A DNA stretch of 64,000 nt from Methanobacterium sp. ERen5. GTDB lineage: Archaea > Methanobacteriota > Methanobacteria > Methanobacteriales > Methanobacteriaceae. Within the stretch, counting starts at the first letter, position 1. Each line of letters starts with the position of its first letter. Positions 9,905 through 19,274 of the stretch are shown here, one piece after another. Made by a program: the position numbers and the translations under genes. The DNA lies in contig CP099988.1 of the NCBI GenBank assembly GCA_024167805.1, forward strand, positions 931,001-995,000, written 5' to 3'. The notes under the pieces are model-generated. The model made no database searches. It saw nothing but the letters and a program-made list of their open reading frames with translations, and had not been told where the DNA came from.

Positions 9905-9918
9905 TCCAAAACAATTAA

Positions 9919-11157
9919 TTATTTCATTGATAGTGCATCCTTAGGACATGGTTCTATACACTGGTCACAGAGTATACAGTAACCCTTGAGAGGTACTTTT
10001 TCTCCAGTGAGTTTCAGCATATTGTATGGACATACATCCACACAGTCACCACATTCTGTGCACTTGTCTGGGCTAAATGAGATCCTGTTTCGTTTAACGA
10101 CTTCGCCGTCAACTACTTTGTCAATCTCAGATATGGTTAGTGCTCCTTCAGGACATGCTGTGGTACAAGCACCGCAACGTGTACACATTGCAAATGATGG
10201 TTCTGCACCTGTTTTAGCATCTCCAGGAACTTCCATTCCAGTGTTGGTAACTACCCTTATTGCGTCAGTTGGGCATATTCTTGCACATGCTCCAATGTGA
10301 TCACATTTGGATTCGTCCCATACAAGACCTTCTTCTGATGCAGGTTTGGAAGGACCTAATTCAACTTCAAGATCTATAGCATCTACTGGACACAGTTTTT
10401 CACATAATCCGCACGCTGTACAGACTTCTGGAAGGGTAACTGATAATGTAGATGATTTAGGTACTATAAAGTCACCAGGACACTCTTCAACACAGAGATT
10501 GCACCCAATACAGGTGTTCTCATCCACTTCAAATTTAAGCATGTTCTTGGAACGTTTTTCTGGTTTCTTGCCTGAAATGTAAACTGCATTCCATGGGCAG
10601 GTCTGAGAACAGACTCCACATTTTATACAGGTTTCTTCATCAATGGCAATACTTCCACCAATTTCGTCGAGTGTGATTGCGTCTACTGGACATTCATCCA
10701 CACACATTCCACAACCTACACAGTCGACAATGGCTATAGGTCCGCTGATGTCAATATCAGTCTTTTTAGGTTCTTTGACACCTTCAACTCCTATGACTTC
10801 AACTGGGCATATGTCAACACATCTCTGACACATGACACAGTATCCTTCAAGAGGAATCTTGCTAACTTTACCTTCATCGAGTTTCAGTACTTGTGGTGGG
10901 CAAACATCAACACAGTCGCCGCATTTATCACAAAGGGCGGGGTTGTAAGCTACACGAGCTTGTGCAACTCCGTCTTCACCAACAGTAATTTCTTCGGTTT
11001 TCAATGCACCTTTTGGGCATATATCCACACATTTAGGTGCGCCTCCACAGACATCACAGAATATCACATCTTCGGGTGAAACTTCTATAGCTGCTGTAGG
11101 GCATGCACCCTGGCATGCGCCGCATCTGATGCAGTCTTCCTTGTTGACTACTATCAT
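9919..11157 (-). CDS. mvhB: Polyferredoxin MvhB of the F420-non-reducing hydrogenase operon
   Basis: The 412-residue protein is a tandem array of ferredoxin domains. I count twelve cysteine clusters of the form CxxCxxCxxxCP, in six two-cluster repeats. Two are irregular: the second ([15 protein letters not shown]) has a longer spacer, and the ninth ([12 protein letters not shown]) has isoleucine in place of the second cysteine. MvhB is thought to carry electrons to or from the Mvh-Hdr complex. It is the last gene of mvhDGAB and is followed by a terminator hairpin. Confidence 0.96.
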   Translation of the reverse strand: MIVVNKEDCIRCGACQGACPTAAIEVSPEDVIFCDVCGGAPKCVDICPKGALKTEEITVGEDGVAQARVAYNPALCDKCGDCVDVCPPQVLKLDEGKVSKIPLEGYCVMCQRCVDICPVEVIGVEGVKEPKKTDIDISGPIAIVDCVGCGMCVDECPVDAITLDEIGGSIAIDEETCIKCGVCSQTCPWNAVYISGKKPEKRSKNMLKFEVDENTCIGCNLCVEECPGDFIVPKSSTLSVTLPEVCTACGLCEKLCPVDAIDLEVELGPSKPASEEGLVWDESKCDHIGACARICPTDAIRVVTNTGMEVPGDAKTGAEPSFAMCTRCGACTTACPEGALTISEIDKVVDGEVVKRNRISFSPDKCTECGDCVDVCPYNMLKLTGEKVPLKGYCILCDQCIEPCPKDALSMK

Positions 11158-11171
11158 TTTATCACCTGCGG

Positions 11172-12584
11172 TTATACCTTGTTTATGAGGTGTCCTTGAC
11201 CGTCGTACACTTCAACTGTTGCGAGTTTCATGTTTGAGTCGATTGTGTGAGTTGCGCAGGATAGACACGGATCGTATGCTCTTATTACCATTTCCATGAG
11301 GTTGAATATTTTATCATCTACTTCAACACCAGGTTTTATGTAATCTTTAGCAACTTTCTGAATACCCATTTCCATGGCAGGGTTGTTCTGGATTGTTGCA
11401 ACCACAATGTTTGCTTTGGTTACGAGTCCATCTTCATCTGTCTGGTAGTGGTGGGTTAATGTACCCCTTGCTGCTTCAACTATACCCACACCTTCTCCAG
11501 CCTGTCTTTCGATAGGTCCAGGGAATTTTTCACCGGATAAATCTCCTTCAAGAGCATCTGCAGCCATTTCAGATGCTGCTATAAGTTCGATTAATCTTGC
11601 CCAGTGGAAGAGTAGTGGTTGTTGAGCGTATCCAAAGGTTTCTTTGAACTCTTTGAATGCTTCCTGTGCTAATGGGGATGGCATTTTGTCAGCCACGTTT
11701 AGCCTGGATAAAGGAGCAACTCTGTAGATACCTTCTGGGTATCCTAAGTCTTTGATGTATGGGAATTTGAGCCATGAGTAAGGTTTAACTTTCTCAGCCA
11801 TGTAGTCAAGGTAGTTTTCGCTTCCAAATTCAGCGTATATTTTACCTTCCTTGTCTTTCATCCTGACATCACCATTGTAAACATCCCAAACACCCTTGTT
11901 AACTAAACCGGTGTGGTAAGTTTCAACAGCTCCTAAGGTTTCAACCAATTCTATGTTTTCTTCGAAGATTGGTTTTGCAAGGTCCAAGGTTGCCTGTGCA
12001 AGTTCCACGTTTCTCTGAGCCTTCTTGAGAAGGTCAGCTTGAGTTTCAGCATCAAGTTCTGTTGAGATACCACCTGGGGTGGATGATGTTGGGTGAATGG
12101 ATCTTCCACCAGTTGCTTTGACTATGTCTAAAGCGTTTTTCCTCAGTTCAATTGCCTGAAGTGCAACGTCTGGTGCGTCTTTAATAATCTGGAAGACGTT
12201 TCTTGTTTTACGGTCTTTACCTGCTATGAAATCAGGTGCTGCTAAGAAGTAGAAGTGAAGTGCGTGGGAGTGCATGAATGAACCCCAGTTCATCAATTCC
12301 CTCATTTTGTAAGCAGTTGGTAAAATTTCGTCGTCTTTGAATCCGTAACACTGGTCTGATGCTTTAGCAGCTGCCAAGTGGTGCTGCACATCACAGATAC
12401 CACAGATTCTTGGTACTATCCTAGGAACCTCTTCAACTGGTCTTCCTTGGAGGAATTTTTCAAATCCTCTGAATTCCATAACGTGAAGTCTGGTTTCCTC
12501 AACATTTCCTGCATCATCGAGATGCACTGTTATCTTTGCGTGACCTTCAATCCTTGTCACTGGTTCCATTGTTAACTTAACCAT
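11172..12584 (-). CDS. mvhA: F420-non-reducing [NiFe]-hydrogenase large subunit MvhA
   Basis: This subunit holds the nickel-iron active site. The N-terminal ligand motif RICGIC has Cys61 and Cys64, and the C-terminal motif DPCLSCATH has Cys440 and Cys443 with His446. The second motif uses cysteine, not selenocysteine. About 24 residues follow the terminal histidine, as I recall for other MvhA proteins. In the cytoplasm, MvhADG splits H2 and passes electrons to HdrABC, which bifurcates them to ferredoxin and the CoM-S-S-CoB heterodisulfide. The ATG has a GGAGGG ribosome-binding site and abuts the mvhG stop. Confidence 0.97.
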   Translation of the reverse strand: MVKLTMEPVTRIEGHAKITVHLDDAGNVEETRLHVMEFRGFEKFLQGRPVEEVPRIVPRICGICDVQHHLAAAKASDQCYGFKDDEILPTAYKMRELMNWGSFMHSHALHFYFLAAPDFIAGKDRKTRNVFQIIKDAPDVALQAIELRKNALDIVKATGGRSIHPTSSTPGGISTELDAETQADLLKKAQRNVELAQATLDLAKPIFEENIELVETLGAVETYHTGLVNKGVWDVYNGDVRMKDKEGKIYAEFGSENYLDYMAEKVKPYSWLKFPYIKDLGYPEGIYRVAPLSRLNVADKMPSPLAQEAFKEFKETFGYAQQPLLFHWARLIELIAASEMAADALEGDLSGEKFPGPIERQAGEGVGIVEAARGTLTHHYQTDEDGLVTKANIVVATIQNNPAMEMGIQKVAKDYIKPGVEVDDKIFNLMEMVIRAYDPCLSCATHTIDSNMKLATVEVYDGQGHLINKV

Positions 12585-13514
12585 TTATTTTCCCTCCTTT
12601 TGCACTTTCATTGGTATTAATGCAGCTGGGAGTGTGTATGTGTAAAATGTACCCACAATATCATCTAACTGGTCAGCAACTTCTTCTGGGTCAACTGTTT
12701 TATCATGTTCAACACCGAAGTCTGAACCAATTGCACTTATCATCTTAGCACCTTGGTCAGTAACCTTTGCTGTTGGTCCGTAACATCCTCTACAAGGAAT
12801 GCCTATTGATGGACATTCTGCTCCGCATAATGATGTTGTTGATGGGCCCATACATATGAGTCCCTGTGGAACTAGGCACAGTTCTTCATCCGGCCTACCA
12901 AGTTCAAACTGCCTGACGATTTTGTCCATAGCCATTCCTTCTGGTGGTTTTTCCCTTGGACAAACTTCGCAGAGGTTTGTTGTAGGTAGTGAAACAGCTT
13001 CTCCTGTTAAAAGAGCAACTAATGCTTCAGCTAAAACATCAGACCTTGTTGGGCATCCTGGTATGGATAGATCAACATCTATTACGTCTGATAATGGTCT
13101 TACTCTGCTTTCGAGGTGTGGTATATCTTCATTTGGGATGATACCTTCTTCGTTGTATGTACTTGCAGAGTTAACGTAAGCTTCCTGTGTAAGTTCATCT
13201 GGTGTGTGTAAGTTTCCGAGTCCTGGTATTCCACCATAAACTGCACAAACACCGTAAGCTATGACGAATTTTGCTTTTTTCCTTAGCATTTCGGCAAGTT
13301 CACGGTTTTCGTCGTTTCTAATTCCACCTTCAATAATTAGAACATCCAGGTCATCTGGTACTTCATCGTATTTAACATCCATGAGTACAGGACTGAATTC
13401 GAAGTCTGCTAATCCCATCACATCGATTATAGCTTCGTGTATATCTGCAATGGACAAGTGACAACCGGAACATCCAGCCAACCACATGGTCCCTATTTTT
13501 GGTTTTTCTGCCAT
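12585..13514 (-). CDS. mvhG: F420-non-reducing hydrogenase small subunit MvhG
   Basis: The small electron-transfer subunit of the [NiFe]-hydrogenase. The N-terminal GCSGCHLSI gives Cys15 and Cys18 of the proximal cluster. Further cysteine groups include IPGCPTRS, EVCPRE, CGAECPSIGIPCRGCYGP, enough for three [4Fe-4S] clusters. I chose ATG 13514 because GGAGGATTG sits just upstream; the longer reading from a TTG at 13523 would overlap that site. The length of 309 residues is normal for the family. Confidence 0.96.
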   Translation of the reverse strand: MAEKPKIGTMWLAGCSGCHLSIADIHEAIIDVMGLADFEFSPVLMDVKYDEVPDDLDVLIIEGGIRNDENRELAEMLRKKAKFVIAYGVCAVYGGIPGLGNLHTPDELTQEAYVNSASTYNEEGIIPNEDIPHLESRVRPLSDVIDVDLSIPGCPTRSDVLAEALVALLTGEAVSLPTTNLCEVCPREKPPEGMAMDKIVRQFELGRPDEELCLVPQGLICMGPSTTSLCGAECPSIGIPCRGCYGPTAKVTDQGAKMISAIGSDFGVEHDKTVDPEEVADQLDDIVGTFYTYTLPAALIPMKVQKEGK

Positions 13515-13531
13515 ATTCTTCAATCCTCCGC

Positions 13532-13960
<429 letters not shown>

Positions 13961-13996
13961 AGAGTTTCCTCCTGATTTATCAATGTACCGTCAAGT

Positions 13997-14058
13997 TCAC
14001 CATTTTCTGGTGACTTATTAATGTACATTATATGGATAGCAAAATAGTTATTATAAAG
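13997..14058 (-). promoter_or_regulatory. Probable mvh promoter with 12-bp palindrome and leader hairpin
   Basis: Read on the minus strand, a TATA-like TTTATAATA (about 14050-14058) would place the start of transcription near 14027, inside a perfect 12-bp palindrome TAATGTACATTA (14019-14030). The leader then contains an inverted repeat with arms TCACCA and TGGTGA around a five-base loop (13997-14013). A palindrome over the start site is a classic place for a repressor. The assignment is inference from sequence pattern. Confidence 0.45.
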
Positions 14059-14077
14059 GTTACTCCAAGAACGATTC

Positions 14078-14096
14078 CGAAAGGCATATATATAAG
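14078..14096 (+). promoter_or_regulatory. BRE plus TATA-like element, probably rightward
   Basis: CGAAA followed after three bases by ATATATATAAG resembles a good archaeal BRE/TATA pair read rightward. It would start transcription near 14120, giving either a leader of about 330 bases for sufC or a separate short RNA. The same TATA could also serve the mvh operon on the other strand, although the BRE side argues for rightward reading. Confidence 0.4.
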
Positions 14097-14285
14097 AATA
14101 TGATTCCCATGTTTAGTATTATTAGATCATTTTTTAAAGAATAAATCCTCTAAATTTACATTTAATGGGTAAATAAAAAATAAATAATCAATTTTAATGA
14201 ATATAGTTGATATATTTCCGGTTAAAACTGATTTTAAGGCTAATTATGAAATTAAATTTTTGGCACAAATTCTCTTAAATATCCA

Positions 14286-14355
14286 GATTTTAACAATTGT
14301 TATATATCATTTTGTTAAAATCAAAATTAATCGACCCATAACTTAACGCTGTTAA
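14286..14355. promoter_or_regulatory. Cluster of TTAAC/GTTAA inverted repeats around a TATA core (candidate operator)
   Basis: Arms GATTTTAACAA (14286-14296) and TTGTTAAAATC (14312-14322) are perfect 11-bp complements separated by 15 bases that include TTATATAT. The left arm overlaps a perfect 12-bp palindrome TAACAATTGTTA (14291-14302). Twenty bases on, TTAAC and GTTAA recur as an inverted pair around GCT (14343-14355). The repeated half-site suggests cooperative binding of a regulator, perhaps of the suf or mvh operon. Confidence 0.5.
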
Positions 14356-14408
14356 TTATAGGGATATTTAGTCATTTTTAAATAAAATCAGTTATAGAAA
14401 TTGACTCA

Positions 14409-14428
14409 ATTGTATTCAGAAATACAAT
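14409..14428. promoter_or_regulatory. Inverted repeat at the proximal suf promoter
   Basis: ATTGTATT and AATACAAT form perfect 8-bp arms around CAGA, ending 24 bases before the sufC start. A TATA-like TTTTAAATAAAA lies about 30 bases upstream, which places the repeat near the expected transcription start. It could be an operator or a hairpin in a short leader. Confidence 0.4.
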
Positions 14429-14451
14429 AAACTGAAAAAAATAAAAATAAG

Positions 14452-15230
14452 TTGGTGGTTACACTGCTGCTTGAAATAACAGATCTCGCTGTAGAAGTTA
14501 ATGGAAAAGAAATACTAAAGGATATTGATTTGTATATCGATAAAGGAGAAACTCATGTGCTGCTTGGACCAAACGGAAGTGGAAAAAGCACGCTGTTTAT
14601 GTCGCTACTTGGGTTTCCAAAGTACAACATAACAAGGGGAGAAATAATCTTTAAAGATCAAGATATAACCCACATGACAACAACTGAAAGAATTGAACTG
14701 GGATTGGGAGTTAGCTTTCAAAACCCTCCTGCAATTCGAGGAGTCAAACTTAAAGACTTGTTGAATATTGAAACCAGCAAAAAGGAAAAACTCCCTTGGG
14801 TCAGGAACTAACCCCAGAAACCCTAGCACTCGCAGATAAACTGAAGTTAAATGATCAGTTCCTTGAAAGGGATGTTAACCTCGGTTTTTCAGGTGGAGAA
14901 GTTAAAAGATCCGAAATTCTTCAATTACTAGCCCAACAACCAGATTTTATAATGTTCGACGAACCTGATTCAGGTGTGGACATAGAAAATGTTGAGCTAC
15001 TAGCAGAAGAGATTAATGTACTGTTGGACAAGGATAAGAAACCAGGTCTACGTGAAAAATCAGGCCTTTTAATCACACATTTAGGTTACATACTGAACTT
15101 CGTAGGTGCGAACACTGCCCATGTTCTCATGGACGGTAAAATAGCTTGTTCAGGAGATCCAAAGGAAATATTAGAAGATATCAGGAAGGAAGGATTTAAA
15201 GGGTGTGTGGAATGTTGCAAAATACAATAG
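14452..15230 (+). CDS. sufC: SufC, Fe-S cluster assembly ATPase, interrupted by a single-base frameshift
   Basis: SufC is the ABC-type ATPase that pairs with SufB to build iron-sulfur clusters. The first part has Walker A GPNGSGKST; after the break come the signature GFSGGEVKRSE and Walker B FIMFDEPDSGVD. The frame changes around A runs at 14779-14790: one added A in the run at 14786-14790 gives LNIETSKKEKTPLGQELTPETL and about 259 residues. No ATG fits the start: the frame opens with TTG 14452 and GTG 14455 beside a GGTGGT ribosome-binding-like stretch, and CTG codons follow at 14464 and 14467, so the true start is uncertain. Its end overlaps sufB. Confidence 0.85.
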
Positions 15231-16432
15231 AACGTGCAGAAAAAGCTAAGAAGAAAAAAGCAGCCCTTGGTGAAGACATTGATATTGAAGAGTTCGAAGG
15301 TGAGGAAGCTGGAGAACATGAAGAAGTGGAATCCCTAAGGGATCTGCCTGGAAAATACCAGAAATCTCTGCTGAAAGTCGGTGTAGATCCATCAGAAACC
15401 GGAAGGTCTGGCTCATTTTTACAGATTGACCAGTCAAAAGTTTGCAGTAATTGTGAATCTGAAAATATTGAACTCATGGGACTTCCACAAGCCCTGGAAA
15501 AATATGATTGGGTTAAAGACTACATGTGGAATGCAGTTCCAGTTGACACAGATAAGTATACTGCAAAAACTGCATTAGGCGAACCTGGCGGTTACTTCAT
15601 AAGATCTCTTCCAAACACTAAGGAAGTTTTTCCAATACAAGCCTGCATGTTTATTGGGGATGAGAAAGTTGCTCAAACAGCTCACAACATAATTATTGCA
15701 GAAGAAAACTCTGAACTTCATATCATCACAGGATGTTCAACTGGCAGTGATGTACAGTCGGCCATGCATGTTGGAGTTTCAGAATTTTATCTGAAAAAAG
15801 GTGCCAAGATCACCTTCACAATGGTGCATAACTGGGCTGAGCAGGTAGAAGTTAGACCAAGAACTGGTGTTATATTAGGTGATGATACAACTTACATAAG
15901 CAACTACATTTTAACCAGTCCTGTTAACACCATACAGACATACCCAACAGCATATTGTCAGGGAGAAAACTCAAAAGTAGTATTCCAGTCAATTCTCGGA
16001 GGTCAAAAAGACTCCATTTTAGACACTGGTTCCAGGGCAATTCTCACAGGTAAAAATTCAAGTGCTGAAATGATCACAAGGGCAGTTTCTAAAGATGAAT
16101 CCCAAATATACACAAGAGGTCATCTTGCAGGTAAATCACCCGATGTGAAGGGACATTTAGAATGTATGGGTCTTGTTCTTTCTGATGATTCATTGATCTA
16201 TTCTGTTCCAGAACTTGAGGGAAGTGCAACTGATCTTGAACTGTCACACGAAGCAGCTGTTGGTAAAATTGCTGAAGAAGAAGTTTTATATCTGATGTCC
16301 AGGGGACTTACAGAGGAAGAAGCTGCATCAATGATAGTCAAGGGATTTTTAAGCATGGACATTGCAGGACTTCCACCAGAACTAGCTGCAGAAACACAAA
16401 GAATGATAGATCTAAGTATACAGGGAATGTAA
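15212..16432 (+). CDS. sufB: SufB/SufD-family Fe-S cluster assembly scaffold
   Basis: The scaffold partner of SufC, on which clusters are assembled before delivery to the many iron-sulfur proteins of a methanogen. The C-terminal half has the SufBD beta-helix core (DDTTYISNYILTSPVNTIQTY and GSRAILTGKNSSAEMITRAVS) and the conserved LSHEAAVGKIAEEEVLYLMSRGL. The N-terminal region is charged and helical. I chose ATG 15212 rather than the in-frame TTG-type start at 15203; both overlap the sufC end, so translation is coupled. Length is about 406 residues. With one SufB-type and one SufC gene, this is the minimal archaeal SUF system. Confidence 0.92.
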   Translation: MLQNTIERAEKAKKKKAALGEDIDIEEFEGEEAGEHEEVESLRDLPGKYQKSLLKVGVDPSETGRSGSFLQIDQSKVCSNCESENIELMGLPQALEKYDWVKDYMWNAVPVDTDKYTAKTALGEPGGYFIRSLPNTKEVFPIQACMFIGDEKVAQTAHNIIIAEENSELHIITGCSTGSDVQSAMHVGVSEFYLKKGAKITFTMVHNWAEQVEVRPRTGVILGDDTTYISNYILTSPVNTIQTYPTAYCQGENSKVVFQSILGGQKDSILDTGSRAILTGKNSSAEMITRAVSKDESQIYTRGHLAGKSPDVKGHLECMGLVLSDDSLIYSVPELEGSATDLELSHEAAVGKIAEEEVLYLMSRGLTEEEAASMIVKGFLSMDIAGLPPELAAETQRMIDLSIQGM

Positions 16433-16739
16433 AACTATATTCAGGTCTAACTTACCTGACCATTATTATTTTTTTTGAATTATTTGTGATTCAGTATTTT
16501 GGATTTCACTTCTAGAATCCTTGAATTTTTTAGACATGGTGCTTAGATCATGCTCTCAAAATAAAAAAACTCCACAAAATGATACTAAAAAGATTCCACC
16601 AAATAAAATGGTAATTAACAAGAATTTAATCTTAAAATTAGTATTAAAATGATTATAAGTGATATCGAAGAGAAAATATGATAGTTATGACTCTTCAGTC
16701 AAAATGTTCTATAAATTCAAAATGGAAAAATGTTTGGGT
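16433..16739. other. Intergenic region between sufB and the PRC-barrel gene
   Basis: Two operons converge here. Apart from the suf terminator at its left end I see only AT-rich DNA with no supported gene, RNA or repeat. Confidence 0.6.
16441..16476 (+). terminator. Hairpin terminator after sufB
   Basis: TCAGGT and ACCTGA form a 6-bp stem around a seven-base loop, followed by a T-rich tract ending in eight T. It begins eight bases after the sufB stop. Confidence 0.65.
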
Positions 16740-17012
16740 TTACTCTGAAATGATTATGAATTCACCCACTTTCTCGACCTTTCCAAAGGGCACTAATAAG
16801 TTATCTCCCTTCTTTTTAGCTCCCTTGATATGAACATTTCTACCCTTCTCAACTTTTATTACGACATCAGTAATTTTTCCAGTTTTTCCATTAATAACCA
16901 GTTCTTCGAGTTCGCCCAGTATTCTTGCGTTGTTAGTTGCTACTTGGTAACCTTTGATCTCACTCCAGACCTTTTCTTCCCCTTTTATAAGTTTTCTCTC
17001 TTCAACAACCAT
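16740..17012 (-). CDS. PRC-barrel domain protein
   Basis: A 90-residue protein whose core, EIKGYQVATNNARILGELEELVINGKTGKITDVVIKVEKG, is a PRC barrel like those in ribosome maturation factor RimM and photosynthetic reaction centre H subunits. Stand-alone archaeal copies have been linked to RNA metabolism or division, but the role here is unknown. ATG 17012 is preceded by AGGTGAT, and the cobY stop TGA lies inside that ribosome-binding site, so the two genes are tightly coupled. Confidence 0.8.
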   Translation of the reverse strand: MVVEERKLIKGEEKVWSEIKGYQVATNNARILGELEELVINGKTGKITDVVIKVEKGRNVHIKGAKKKGDNLLVPFGKVEKVGEFIIISE

Positions 17013-17017
17013 TGCTA

Positions 17018-17626
17018 TCACCTATGTTTTTTCCCAATGTTACTCAAGACTTCCTCTAAAACTACTATGTCCTCACAGCTATTAATATTTACGGCCAGTT
17101 CTATTTTCCTTAGCTTGAGTACTTCCTCATCTTGTTGCTTGTTGTTACTTCTTAATATATTTAATCCCGACGGAACCACATCGTCTAACACAATACTAGG
17201 CTTCAAGTCATATTCATGTAAAATATCCTCTGGAACTGCCACACACATGGCAGGTTTTGGAGAATTGTTATAAGCATCTACAACTTCGTCGATGATCTCA
17301 GAATTAATTAAAGGTAAGTCCGCTGTTATGGTTAAAATAACTTCATCTTCATCAGAGTAACATTTCTGAATTATGTACTGTAAATCTTCCACATATCCAT
17401 TTCCAGGGGTTTCAACAACTTTAAATCCCCAATTACCCACAACTTTTGTAGTTAACGGAGTGTTGCTGCTTGTTGCAATGATAATATCCTTAACATTCTT
17501 AGATCCCTTGAGTGCTTTTAACACATGTAATATCATGGGTTTTTTTAACACCTCTTTGAGTGGTTTTTCAGAGCCACCATCCATTCTTTTGCCTTTACCA
17601 CCGGCCATCACAATAGCATTAACCAT
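17018..17626 (-). CDS. cobY: Adenosylcobinamide-phosphate guanylyltransferase CobY
   Basis: CobY activates adenosylcobinamide-phosphate with GTP in the archaeal route to cobamides; corrinoids are needed by the Mtr methyltransferase and by Mmp10. The 202-residue protein begins with the nucleotidyltransferase loop NAIVMAGGKGKRMDGG, followed by EKPL, then TADLPLINSEII, matching CobY and not the bacterial CobU. The ATG at 17626 was chosen because the AGGGK loop normally begins at residue 6-8; an upstream extension overlaps the marker-14 gene and looks non-native. It lies between marker 14 and the PRC-barrel gene on one strand. Confidence 0.9.
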   Translation of the reverse strand: MVNAIVMAGGKGKRMDGGSEKPLKEVLKKPMILHVLKALKGSKNVKDIIIATSSNTPLTTKVVGNWGFKVVETPGNGYVEDLQYIIQKCYSDEDEVILTITADLPLINSEIIDEVVDAYNNSPKPAMCVAVPEDILHEYDLKPSIVLDDVVPSGLNILRSNNKQQDEEVLKLRKIELAVNINSCEDIVVLEEVLSNIGKKHR

Positions 17627-17640
17627 ATGATCACTACCAT

Positions 17641-19107
17641 TTATTTCTTCTGTAATTTTCTTCGAGGTCCCAGTATACATGGTCCTCCTTGTGAGCCACC
17701 AACTGGTTTGGTAGGAGTTCCCAATGAATTCATACATCTTGCCATCATTGCTGAACCCATTGCAAGGGCATCAGATACAAAAATTGTCTCTTTGAAGTAG
17801 TTCTTTGAAAAATCAAGTATTAATTCTGGTTTTTTGCCTGTGATCCCAGCTCTTCCTGTGACTCCGAGCATTGATCCATCTTCTATAACTCCTTCTTCCA
17901 CTGCTTCTTCTATCAATCTTTTTACTACGTTTGTACTGACATGATCCAGAGTTGCGAATAATGTGTGTATTCCTGATGTTTCAAATATTTCATGACCCAA
18001 CTTAACCAGGGTTGGAATTTCATCCCCATCTTCACCAACATCACAACCAATGAGTGTGGTTCCAGCCTCATAAGCTGCCTTTGGATCTACAGGCACAGTA
18101 CCAAAACGTTCCCTGTTCTCTGGAACCTTTCTAATATCTACATGTTCATGGATTTCTGTTGCATATTTAGCTGCAGCCTTCCAGTCTGCTCCCTTAATAA
18201 TTCCTTTCTCATAAAGATCAAGGGCTGCTCCTCCACGTTTATCTACCTTTTCTGTTCCCCTGATAATGGAATCTGATATGGCTCCTGCGAGTCCACAGAA
18301 ATTTCCTATGGTTCGGGCATATGGTTTGTCGTTGTTGGTTATTCTTCCTGCCAGTGTTGTTCCAAAGTCCATGGATACACATGGGTTTCTGAAGTCAACT
18401 TTGGTCCAGTTCGATGCGACTTTAATACCGGCTGTTACGAGTTCACCTTCCATCTCGTTTGCAACCACTACTCTACCTGATGGCGGTAGCACACCCACAA
18501 CTGCTCCATCGAACATCACTTGATCTAGGTATGATTCTTCTTGAAGATCCTTCCTAAGGTTGTCCTTGGACATGGCAGGGGCCATTTTTCTTGGTGGTAT
18601 TCCAGCTTCTAGACATCCTTTTGCTAGGGCTATGATCAATTCTCCTACTTCATCTGGAGTTGCAAATCCTGCTGTAACCCCTGTTGATCTGACAACAAAA
18701 TCCAGATCCTCTTCAACATCCACATGTGCCTTTTTAAGAGATTCTAATATGGTGTCCCTAACCATTTCTGAGACAGATTCCTTGGTGAGTTCCACTTCCC
18801 ACACTGTTTCTCCAAATACTTTTTCTCCTTCTTTTGGAGGTCTTATGTCCCTTGTCATTTTAACTGTTTTATCAAGGAGATAAGTTTTGCTGGTTGTGAG
18901 GTTGGTGGCTGTTAATATGCATTTGGTTGTGGTGTTACCCAGTTCTACAGATGCAACAACGTAGTAGATATCCCTCTTCATATTGAGTCCTGAACCCACA
19001 GTTTTTTTCATAAAAGGTGTGGATTTAATTGTTTCAGTGTAAATATAATGACTCTTTGCAAATATGGGTTTTGAACCTCTACCAAATAAATTACCTAACA
19101 ATGACAT
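17641..19107 (-). CDS. Methanogenesis marker protein 14
   Basis: A 488-residue protein that I recognise as methanogenesis marker 14, a family found only in methane-producing (and related) archaea. The N-terminal SHYIYTETIKSTPFMKKT is followed by VASVELGNTTTKCILTATNL, which resembles an ASKHA-type phosphate loop, and by VSMDFGTTLAGRITNN and the glycine-rich SMLGVTGRAGITGKKPELIL. The ASKHA relationship suggests ATP-dependent activation of a metal protein, possibly linked to Mcr, but this is inference. ATG 19107 has a strong AGGAGGAG site. The cobY gene follows 15 bases downstream. Confidence 0.82.
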   Translation of the reverse strand: MSLLGNLFGRGSKPIFAKSHYIYTETIKSTPFMKKTVGSGLNMKRDIYYVVASVELGNTTTKCILTATNLTTSKTYLLDKTVKMTRDIRPPKEGEKVFGETVWEVELTKESVSEMVRDTILESLKKAHVDVEEDLDFVVRSTGVTAGFATPDEVGELIIALAKGCLEAGIPPRKMAPAMSKDNLRKDLQEESYLDQVMFDGAVVGVLPPSGRVVVANEMEGELVTAGIKVASNWTKVDFRNPCVSMDFGTTLAGRITNNDKPYARTIGNFCGLAGAISDSIIRGTEKVDKRGGAALDLYEKGIIKGADWKAAAKYATEIHEHVDIRKVPENRERFGTVPVDPKAAYEAGTTLIGCDVGEDGDEIPTLVKLGHEIFETSGIHTLFATLDHVSTNVVKRLIEEAVEEGVIEDGSMLGVTGRAGITGKKPELILDFSKNYFKETIFVSDALAMGSAMMARCMNSLGTPTKPVGGSQGGPCILGPRRKLQKK

Positions 19108-19274
19108 AAAATCTCCTCCTAAAAACAATTGACAAATAGTTAAACACCATAAAATAGGCGTGTTCTGATCTTAGTTCATTGAGATGGAATATAAATTTTT
19201 TGAAAATGTTCCTATAACAATGCGTAAAAAAAGTAAAAAAGGTGAGATATTAAAAATTTCGCAAAAGATTTGTT

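Larger units (their letters stand above)
13961..14451. other. Intergenic regulatory region between mvhD and sufC
   Basis: There is no convincing gene in these 491 bases. The region is very AT-rich and carries back-to-back promoters for the divergent mvh and suf operons, several TATA-like boxes and an unusual density of inverted repeats. These are listed separately at 13997-14058, 14078-14096, 14286-14355 and 14409-14428. A non-coding RNA is possible, but I cannot support one from structure. Confidence 0.6.
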
